Shown here piece by piece: positions 55,844-64,000 of a stretch of DNA of 64,000 bases; the stretch's first letter is position 1, and every line of letters starts with the position of its first letter. A model generated the notes under the pieces. That model did no database searches, was not told where the DNA came from, and saw only the letters and a list, made by a program, of their open reading frames with translations. Source of the DNA: Stomoxys calcitrans. Taxonomy: Eukaryota; Arthropoda; Insecta; Diptera; Muscidae. The DNA is taken from the NCBI RefSeq assembly GCF_963082655.1, contig NC_081556.1, positions 3,814,265 through 3,878,264 on the forward strand, written 5' to 3'. A program made the position numbers and the translations under genes.

Positions 55844-56023
55844 GAAGAGTTGCTTCAATAGACTTCAACATCAGTTTTTCTTTAACACTCAAGGACAAGT
55901 TCTTCTTTCTCAGACCTCCACCATACCACTGCCATGAAGAGTTGCTTCAATAGACTTCAGCATCGGGTGTCGTTAACACAAAGGACAAGTCCTTCTATCT
56001 CAGACCTCCACCATACCACTGCC
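55844..56023 (+). repeat. Tandem duplication, unit 92 bp
   Basis: 'gaagagttgcttcaatagac' occurs at 55844 and 55936; each unit ends 'ctccaccataccactgcc'. The copies differ at several positions and by a few-base indel, so the event is older than the 153 bp duplication at 8.8 kb. Confidence 0.9.
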
Positions 56024-56029
56024 CTATAT

Positions 56030-58405
56030 TTCAGTATTGGTGTCATATGAATTAACAACAGCGATTTCCACCCCCTTTACGGTAGCGTTGATGGCAAGTC
56101 ACACATATTCTCATCCTCCTTGTTTCAGTCGTTCTTGAGACAGCAACGAATGAACATGCGCTGGGGTATACGCATAGTTTTTCTGTTTTTATTTTAAAAT
56201 CTGATGACGTTTATTGATAAAACGCGTGGAAGGTCTAACAACGTATTTAAATTGTCTTATTTTATGTTTATTTTTGCAAAACACGAATCATTAAGTCCCA
56301 AAAATCATTTTTTACATATTGAGAGAATTAAAATCACAAATACAGTCCCACTTTCATTTTGGACATCGCTGATTTTCAATCAGAAAATCATCATCTAGCC
56401 CCTGCATTTCATTGATAAGTAAGAAGTTCTTCTCCTGTTCTATAAGGGATTGTTCATTGGCATATTTGTATTTGAAAACTTCTGCACTTCGTATTTAATA
56501 TCCACCAACGGGAGTGTTTCACATCAACTGTATTCCTTCTCCGGAATAATTGATAACTTCCAATCGAAGGCCTATCGACACGTTGTTTAATGTCCTCTTA
56601 GTATACAAAAATATTACATCCTTGGAGCGTTTGTTAGATATCTTTCGCGTCTTAAAATTGCCCTCAAGGAAATTCTAATTCGATCTTGTAGATCCTATCG
56701 CTTTTTTTAGAGTAAGTTCATATGTAAATATATAGTCCAGAGTACTCGCCGAAATCATTTCTTGCGTTTTTTGTCTGGTTGTTTGTTGAGAGTTTAGAGA
56801 AATTACTCCGCCTCTGCCATTTTATCTGTGTCACTCTTTATATAAAATAAAATTAAAAGTTAAATATTTGCTATTTTTATGCAATTTGAGCAGAGCACAC
56901 ACACACACACACCCACTTATGCAAGCACACACATGCCATATTCTCCAAAGTTATTTTCTACACGAATATCCAGCTACATAGACTCATAGACGTGGAAATC
57001 GTCTTGATGCACACCAGAAAAAACCGAAAAAAAGAAGAAAAACGAAAAAATGTCAACGCCAACACAAAATGGGGAAATTCTTTTTGAAAGCACAAGAAAG
57101 GGCCAACATTTATCAATACAAAGAGGGCAAATTAAATTAGGGCTGAACTGCCAGCACGAAAGGCTCCCCCTTTTTTGTGCTTCATGAGAACTGTATGAGT
57201 TTTCAATAAGGACAGCTGGCAAATGTCTATGGAAACTGTTTGCTTTGGCTGCAAAGGCAATAATTGGAGTCAACTTTAGGCGTTTTTCAGCAGGCTGATA
57301 GTACATGCTCAATGAACCAATATTAGTTGCAATTTTTCTTGTGGATGAGGGGGTCTATGAAGGTAACAATTTCAAATGCCACCGGAAATGGCTACCGATC
57401 TATTATGGAGATAATCCCTAAGAGCCTTAGTTATTGCCAGGGGCATTTAATTCAATGGTAATTATTTAAAACCGGAAATGGCCTATATTGACATTTTGGG
57501 TATTATTACCACAACAACGGAAATGTTGTGGAATTTTTAATTTTATAAAATGCTTTCATTTCATCTACTGTATATTGTCTATCCTTGTACTTTTGTTTAT
57601 TCAAATAGAATTTCAATGTTATGCCATAGATAGGCATTTCTCGTTCAAGGTTGAGGACATAGGCGCTTTCAGCAAAATCGAGAAAAACAAGAAAAACCAT
57701 CATTGATGTGGCAAAGCAAATGTTGAGCTCGCTCTCAAACAAATGCCATTTAAAACTTAATGTCATTGTGGTTTCAGACGAAAATCCATTTGCAAAATCT
57801 TTTCATAAACAACATCCATTCATGCATGATGTTGATATAGACGAGCATGTTCTATGTTTATGAGTATGTGCGTTTTTGTGCACTCATGCTATTATTTATA
57901 TTTTATACAAAAATATGAGTTTTCAATTTAAGATTGTGTCAAAATTCATTGTAGAGATAATAGGCGGAATCGTATTATAAATTATTTTGTACAAAAAAAT
58001 TAAACTTGGAAATTGGGTTCTGACCAAAGGTGTTTTAGGCAAATTATTGGGAAAGTCACTAACTCGTCCCGTCATTACGATTTTGTTTTTAATTCTGGAC
58101 TATTTTATTTAACTTAAATTTATTTATTTTAGTTTTATATATCCGGGCCCGCTCCGCTGCGCGTTCTTACATTATATAGAACAAAATTATCCTTTAAATA
58201 TCCATCTTCGACAATTAAAGAGCTTTTAGTTAAATACCATGCTACGAAAGTGGTATATGTATATCGCTTGACTAACAGTATAACAATATAAATACCTTTT
58301 TTTGGCATCCCATATGATCTTTATTAGTCTATGAATTCGACCGGAGCGTTAAGAGTCATCTAAGCTTGTATCTTAGATGTACTCCAATTAAAAAAAAAAA
58401 AAAAA
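56030..58405. other. Gene-poor DNA
   Basis: No transposon core or supported exon. A CA repeat lies at about 56896-56912. Several short frames (56204-56398, 56974-57312, 57488-57766) overlap on opposite strands and lack other support. Confidence 0.5.
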
Positions 58406-58409
58406 CATT

Positions 58410-59130
58410 ATTTAAGCCCGATACTTTCATGGGGATTTTCTGAGTGGAAATGCCCCCAGGGTGGTGGTTTGTGGGATAAGGGGGTGACATTGACCCCCAG
58501 AAATTTAGTTCCAAAAGTGGGTATCAATTTCATGCTCTTCTCCCAAATACCTTTTATTTGCCATGACCGGTAAATATGTATGTTCGATTGAGGTGCATTT
58601 TGGGGGCCCTGAAAAACTATCAGCATCGTGGTCTACTCTCAAATACAACTTTTTTAAACCCTATATTGCCAGTGGTTTATGAAATAAGGCGTCCCCCAAA
58701 TACTTGGTTCCACATTTGTATATTAAATTCGCATTCTTCTCCCAAATTCCTTTTATTTGAGCTCCATATTGCCTAGGTCAGAAAATAACTCCTGTTTGGG
58801 GAGTGTTTTGGATAAGAGGATGGTCCCCAGTATGATATCAATTTCCTGCTTTACTCCCATATACCTTTTATTCGAGCCCCACATTGCCATGGTCAGTAAA
58901 TATGTCTGATTTCGGAGTGTTTTAGGGGTGGAGCGGCCCCCCAAACACTTCATTCCATATTTGAATATCAGATTCGTTTTACACTCTCAAATATCTTTCA
59001 TAAACATTAGGGTATATCTTTCGTGATTGGTCTATAAATATATATTTGGTGGGTTTTGGGTGGGGCGGCCCTTCTAGGTACCCCATCCGAAACTTGAACA
59101 AAAAATTATTAGTTTTAGTTTACTAAAAGA
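58410..59130 (+). repeat. Type E repeat array
   Basis: Repeated 'ccttttatttgagctccata' (about 58749), 'ccttttattcgagccccaca' (about 58864) and earlier variants, each followed by a GGTCAGAAAATA or GGTCAGTAAATATG segment and a G-rich 'ggagtgttttagggg' part. Modules are about 110 bp apart. Same family as 36.7 and 44 kb, opposite to the former. Confidence 0.75.
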
Positions 59131-59330
59131 AAGCACATGAAATTCCGCTTCAATCGCACCACCCATCTCCGAGATCTGGTGTTCTGAAAATAAGGGTAAG
59201 GGGAGGGTCCGGCCCCCTTCAGATATCACAAAATGTAGTGCCCTATTTTCTCCACAGGCTCATTAGCCACCATCTGGGAAAATTTTCAAAAAATCGGTTC
59301 AGGCGTTTTATAATACAAATTGATTTTTTT

Positions 59331-59478
59331 ACCCTCCACCATGTGATGGGGGTATACTTTTCTTTTATCCTTTTTTTGTCTAAAAAGAGATAACGGGAAA
59401 AAACCCCACAAATGCGATCCATGGTGGAGGGTATATAAGATTCATCCCCGCCGAACTTAGCACGCTTTTACTTGTTTT
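59331..59478 (+). mobile_element. Minimal HLE with both subterminal inverted repeats
   Basis: About 148 bp element: ACCCTCCACCAT at 59331-59342, and its exact reverse complement ATGGTGGAGGGT at 59421-59432. This is followed by 'atataagattcatccccgcc' (mutated hairpin) and the family end 'ttagcacgcttttacttgtt'. No tandem modules lie between the ends, so it shows the smallest unit that still has both family termini. Confidence 0.8.
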
Positions 59479-59479
59479 A

Positions 59480-60945
59480 AATTTATTAAATAAATTTTTT
59501 TATATATATATATATTTTTTTTTTTTAATTTTTTGTTGTCTAATTTCATGATTTCATTCACCACCAATTGTGATTAAGACAACACTATACCCTAATGTTT
59601 ATGTATGCGATATTTGTACATCCCTTCTTGCATTGCTAAACACTCACTAGAGTGCATCATCCACACAAATTTTTCACCATAAAATCCATCATACATTCAT
59701 AAATACATGTGGGACTTTATTGTGTGAAATACACAACAAAAACTTCCCCTTTGTGTATAAACATTTATAAATGTTTTCACGAGGCTTTGAAAGTTTTCCC
59801 CCGTTTAATGGTAAATAAACAAACGAGGATAGTTCATTATGGGGAGGAAATGAAGTTCAAATTATTATTCCCATAAGGGAACTTGTTATTGCTATGAGTG
59901 TTGTCCTAAAGAAATTTTTCTAAGTGATAAGAGATTCAATATCTCCGGGAATATTTGTCTGGTTGGCATTCCAGAGTTTTATTGTAGAGTTTAGACTTAG
60001 TAATTTGTCTGAGATTCACTCAATACAGCGACCATTTCAGATAAATTTTCTACAATTTTGCTCTATAGTTAAGAATTTTGTTTCTATTTAGTTTAATTTT
60101 CCATTTCCCTCAATACAATTATCGGTACTTTTTGTTCTGGTTTTGATAAACTCATAATTTTTTGTGTCAGCCTCCTTGCCTCGTAAACGGATGTTGCCTG
60201 AATTCTCTTCATTCTTCGAAATGCTTATTCTATGCGGCCATGGGTATGCTCCTGTATATGTACTTGTCTGAGTGTGCGTATATTTTATAAATGCTTTTGA
60301 TAATGTGTAGGTGGTAGTGGTGGTGGTGGTGGTGTTGTTGCTAAATTATTTAATTTCACTTGGAAAGTCAGAAAGGCATTAACATGTAACATGACAAATT
60401 CGCTTTGACACTTTTGCTAAACAGGACGACAGCGAAAACAAAAGCCATGGAATAACGTAGTCGAAGAAGGACCATACACAGAATCATAAAATGGAAATGA
60501 CAAAGGTAAATTCTGACATATTATTTGTCAAGTTGTTGAACCAGGCATGATTGTAAGAAGCTGGGGAGGAGACGAATGATTACGCAGACAAATTCGCAAC
60601 TGAAATACTAATAAGCGAAAAATTCATTGAGAAAAGTGAGTGGGGTCATAATTTGGTAATTAGTGCTGTTTCTTGGTTCTTTCTTCTGAGGTTACTTCTA
60701 ATTTGAAATGTTTATTTTTATTTTGCGAATTCTCGCTCTTGTATAGCTTAATCCTTTAATAGCAAAAAAACTTTGAATTCATACCGCAATCTATCAGAGA
60801 ACAGTGTAATGGGCTGTAGCAATAGAAGAAGTCGATTCCATTACTAAAAGAATTGTATAAAGGACAGTGGAGCGTTTTAAATTAAATGAGATGAGATAAA
60901 ATAAAATAAAATAAAATAAAACAAAATAATATAAAATAATATAAA
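59480..60945. other. Gene-poor DNA with microsatellites
   Basis: Contains an AT repeat near 59500-59515, GGTGGTGGTGGTGGTGTTG at about 60316-60338, and AAAAT/AAAAC repeats at about 60893-60950 next to the HLE end. No exon is supported. Confidence 0.5.
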
Positions 60946-60947
60946 AA

Positions 60948-61415
60948 TAAACAAGTAGAAGCGTGCTAAGTTCGGCCGTGCCGAATCTTATATACCCTCC
61001 AATAACGACATACCCTCCAAAACGACATATGCAGCCAAATTGGATAAGAATTGCGCCGTCTAGGACTCAAGAAGTCAAATCAGGTGAACGATTTATATGG
61101 CAGATATATCAGATTATAGACTGATATAGACGATTCTTAGCACTGTTATTGGAAGTTTTACTGAAACGACATGTGCAAAATTTCAGCCAAATTAGATAAC
61201 AATTGCGCCCTCTAGAGGCTAAGAAGTCTAAACGGGAAAACAGATTATATGGCAGCTATATCAGGAAATGAACTGATTTAAACCATACTTGACACAGTTG
61301 TTGGATGTCATACCAAAACACAACGTGCCAAATTTCAGCCAAATCGGATAAGATAATTGCGCCCTCTAGAAGCTCAAGACCCCAAAACCCAAGATCGGTT
61401 TATATGGCAAAAATG
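60948..61415 (-). repeat. HLE type A, minus orientation, 3' end and modules
   Basis: Starts with the antisense terminus 'aaacaagtagaagcgtgcta' (60949) and hairpin TTCGGCCGTGCCGAA (about 60972-60986), then 'tcttatataccctccaataa'. Modules follow with 'attgcgccctctagaggcta' (about 61202) and 'tatatggcagctatatcagg' (about 61246). A SINE-1 insertion ends it at 61415. Confidence 0.85.
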
Positions 61416-61630
61416 CAAATTTTGCCCATGAACATTCCATTAAGGAACAGGGGCAAACTTCTCACATATCAATGAATGCAGTCCGATTCAAGTTTAAGCT
61501 CAATGAAATGGTGCTTCCGTACGGCGTGCCGCAGTGCGTCACCTCTTTGGAAAGAAGTTTTATATGGCATAGTACCTCACAGATGTTGCCAGCATAAGAA
61601 GGGGAAAACCACCGGCAGGGGAAACCACCG
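61416..61630 (-). repeat. SINE-1 body, minus orientation
   Basis: 'gcccatgaacattccattaa' (61423), 'caatgaatgcagtccgattc' (about 61470), 'cgtgccgcagtgcgtcacct' (about 61523) and 'cacagatgttgccagcataa' (about 61579). The sequence then changes to a duplicated 'ggggaaaaccaccggca' stretch before the palindrome. Confidence 0.8.
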
Positions 61631-61638
61631 GCAAACCA

Positions 61639-61846
61639 TAAATACAAAAAAAGTAACCTCGAAAAAGAAAATCTATTTCGTCTACTTAGGAGGCCACCGC
61701 AGCGCAGAGGTTAGCATGTCCGCCTATGACGCTGAACGCCTGGGTTCGTTCAGCGTCATAGGCGGACATGCTAACCTCTGCGCTGCGGTGGCCTCCTAAG
61801 TAGACGGAATAGATTTTCTTTTTCGAGGTTACTTTTTTTGTATTTA
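61639..61846. repeat. Near-perfect 100 bp palindrome with 8 bp spacer
   Basis: The arm 61639-61738 is repeated as its reverse complement at 61747-61846 with one visible mismatch and no indel, around the spacer CCTGGGTT. Each arm contains LINE-1 3' UTR text ('aacctcgaaaaagaaaatct') and a SINE-1 head ('ggaggccaccgcagcgcaga'). The right arm runs on into a normal LINE-1 tail, so it is the original and the left arm is the inverted copy. Confidence 0.95.
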
Positions 61847-61935
61847 GAGTTCGCAACAAGTCGATTACTGGCTTAGGTGTATGTCCATAGTGGCATGGGG
61901 CGGATTAATATCTGCACCCTCTTTTCAACCTAGCC
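61847..61935 (+). mobile_element. LINE-1 3' tail
   Basis: 'gttcgcaacaagtcgattac' (about 61849), 'gcatggggcggattaatatc' (about 61892), 'tgcaccctcttttcaaccta'. It continues from the right arm of the palindrome. Confidence 0.8.
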
Positions 61936-61939
61936 AAAC

Positions 61940-62650
61940 TGTATACAATAAAAAACAACTTTTTTGTATACAGTTGAAGCAATACGCATTTAGGAAATTC
62001 TTTTGTTCTTTAGGAAACATTTGCCATAGTTCTTTAAATTTCAGCATATGATAAAACATTAAACCAAAAATACTCAAATTACACCGTGTTTAGCATTCCC
62101 ATTTATTATTTTCTGTAGGGAAAACGAATTTCGAGATGCTATGTCGAATGGGTCTCGATGGCAGCTTGCCTACGGCCTTACCCAGCTTAACCTACGAATT
62201 CACTCCAGAACGGAAGAGTGGCCATATCTGTCCTTCTTAGGCATGTCGAGTTCACTTGGACTAAATGCAACTATTTTGCCATGGTTCTGTATATGAACCA
62301 ATTTCGCTTCCAAACGTAACTATGGTGAGGATCCCGCAATTGCCACACAGGCTATTCTTTAGACCTTCTACCAAATCATGTCCGCACCTATCTTAGTTAT
62401 TATGGTTGCTTTCCGCCGTGTTACTATTCAGTAGGACCATTGTCATGATATCCTTCTTTCGACAATTGCCGAGTTATCCGTCCAAGATGCGTCTTTTATA
62501 TATTTGTTATAAAAATTTGTTTACAAATTAATTTTTTATGAAAAATTATCGAAAATTATAAATTTTGAGGTTTCCGTCGGCCCATGTATATTATATTTGT
62601 GATCAATTAATTATTAATTTCGTAATTTTTCTCGAAATATACTTCTGTGA
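61940..62650. other. Unclassified DNA
   Basis: No gene or repeat core recognised. The text near 62100-62480 ('cctacggccttacccagctt') looks like diverged coding or retroelement sequence, but no frame of useful length survives. Confidence 0.35.
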
Positions 62651-62654
62651 CCAC

Positions 62655-63692
62655 ATAAAGCATATATTTTTGATCGTCATGACATTTTAAGTCCATCTGT
62701 CTTGTTCAAGCTAGCCGCTTGAAATTTTGCACATGTTCTTCTTATTAGTGTACGTCGGTTGGAATTGTAAATGGACCATATCGGTTAATTTTTTGATATA
62801 GCTGCCATATAAACCGATCTTGGATCTTGACTTCTTAATCTTCTTATCAGATTTGACTGAAATTTTGCATGGGGTGTTTTGTTATGATTTCCAACAGCTA
62901 TGCTTAGAATGGTTGAAGTCGGTCCATAAACTAGTATATGAGTCATATAAACCGATCTGGGGTCTTGACTTCTGGAGCCTCTAGAGTGCGCAATTTCCAG
63001 TCGATTTAGCGGAAATTTTGCATGATGTGTTCTGTTATGACTTCCAACAACTGTGTTAAGTATGGTTGAAATCGGTTCATACCCCGATATAGGTGCCAAA
63101 TAAACCAATCTTGAATCTTGTCTTCTTGAGCCACTAGATGGGGCAATTTATATCTGATTTGGCTGTAATTTTGCGTGATGTGTTTTGTTATGATTTTCAA
63201 CAAGTGTGCTATATATGGTTCAAATCGGTCCATAGCCTGATATAGCTGCCATATAAATCGATCTGTGATCTTGACTTCTTCAGTCCCTAGAGAGTGTAAT
63301 TATTATCCGATTTGGCTGAAATTTTGTACAACGACTTCTCCCATGACCTTCAACATACGTGTCAAACTTGGTCTGAATCGGTCTGTAGCCTGATACACCT
63401 CCCTTATAAACCGATCTCCCTATTTTACTTCTTGAGCTCTTAAAGGGTGCAAATTCCTAGTTGATTTGGCTAAAATTGTACATAATGACTTCTACTATGG
63501 TCTCTAACATTCAATTCAATTAGGGTCCAAATCGGACCATAACTTGATATAGCTCCAATATTATAGCAACTCTTTTCGTTTATCCTTTGTTTGCCTAAAA
63601 AAAGATACCGGGAAAAGAACTCGGCAAATGCGATCCTTGATGGAGTGTTTATAAGATTCGGCCCGGCCGAACTTAGCACGCTTTTACATGTT
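62655..63692 (+). repeat. HLE type A, longest module array, with 3' end
   Basis: Head 'ttttgatcgtcatgacattt' (about 62667), 'ctagccgcttgaaattttgc' (about 62711). Cores resembling ATAAACCGATCT lie at 62809, 62947, 63100, 63253 and 63406, that is intervals of 138, 153, 153 and 153 bp. The end is 'gcgatccttgatggagtgtt' (about 63630) followed by the hairpin TTCGGCCCGGCCGAA (about 63657-63671) and 'cttagcacgcttttacatgt'. Short open frames across it are repeat-derived. Confidence 0.88.
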
Positions 63693-64000
63693 ACCTTTCC
63701 CACTTGCTTCATTATGAAGTGAAGAGAAAAAATGTTCTCATATGAAATGGTTGCCTACAGTATTCCGTTCTGAATAATAAAAAAATAATAAAAGGTCTTC
63801 CCTAAATGTTTTTATAACTTCTCACTTTTTTTATTTTTCTAATAATACCTGTTACAAATATTGCCCTTTAATTGTTCTGCACTGTGCGCCAAGGTGTTTG
63901 AAATATTGCCATTAAATCATTTTGTACATCTAAAATTAACCGCAAATTTTGGTGAATTTTATTTTGTTGCTATTCGAACATATGCTCACAACGGAGGCAG
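63693..64000. other. AT-rich DNA, nothing recognised
   Basis: No gene or repeat core is visible up to the window edge. Confidence 0.5.

Noticed and set aside
57506..57766. 86-codon minus-strand frame
   Set aside because: Overlaps a 72-codon plus-strand frame; no motif, splice site or homology I can recognise.
62785..63233. Minus-strand frames of 75-107 codons
   Set aside because: They follow the 153 bp HLE modules, giving repeated peptides without coding signal.

Overview
This 64 kb window looks like nuclear DNA of a higher fly (Diptera, most likely a calyptrate such as a muscid). It is AT-rich, has almost no long open reading frames, and is full of short tandem repeats and interlocking insect transposon remnants. 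I see no bacterial operons, rRNA genes, functional tRNA genes or CRISPR arrays. The organism call is an inference from the repeat families and from the one exon found; no species can be proven from this sequence alone.

Only one convincing host-gene piece is present. It is a 50-codon first coding exon on the minus strand at 24624-24773, ending in a consensus splice donor, with a long A/C-rich leader upstream (to about 25436) and a possible further 5' noncoding exon ending at 26013. I do not recognise the protein. The rest of that gene would lie at lower coordinates or outside the window. Two other minus-strand reading frames (937-1749 and 39425-39735) look like decayed or partial coding sequence of unknown identity.

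Most of the window is transposon-derived, and I use local names for the families. (1) HLE is a very abundant Helentron/DINE-like element built of about 153 bp tandem modules, with ends carrying ACCCTCCACCAT / ATGGTGGAGGGT and a TTCGGCCCGGCCGAA hairpin. (2) SINE-1 is a roughly 300 bp tRNA-derived SINE with recognisable A and B boxes. (3) LINE-1, LINE-2 and LINE-3 are three decayed non-LTR retrotransposon lineages with reverse transcriptase and, in most copies, RNase H remnants. (4) A mariner-type MITE of about 237 bp is present in four copies. (5) There is one hAT-type MITE, one dead Tc1/mariner transposase, one large foldback structure and one short element with inverted termini. Several are nested: a hAT MITE inside a SINE at 11.6 kb, LINE-1 inside an HLE at 27-28 kb, and a short inverted-terminus element inside a noisy repeat at 46.4 kb.

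Layout: 0-5.8 kb repeats, an unknown decayed ORF and unique DNA; 5.9-7.1 kb a hairpin minisatellite; 7.3-9.1 kb LINE-3 and a perfect 153 bp duplication; 11.5-20.2 kb SINE, LINE-2 and HLE copies; 24.6-26.0 kb the host exon and leader; 26.6-33.7 kb nested HLE, LINE and SINE; 35.96-36.67 kb a perfect (AAAAC)n array of about 143 units; 36.7-46.8 kb repeats, the foldback and the dead transposase; 49.9-50.3 kb a GGACAGAC minisatellite; 54.2-55.6 kb the MITE cluster; 58.4-63.7 kb HLE copies and a near-perfect 100 bp palindrome. No new multi-gene system is visible. The most unusual things are structural: short-spacer palindromes, hairpin-forming tandem repeats and nested insertions.
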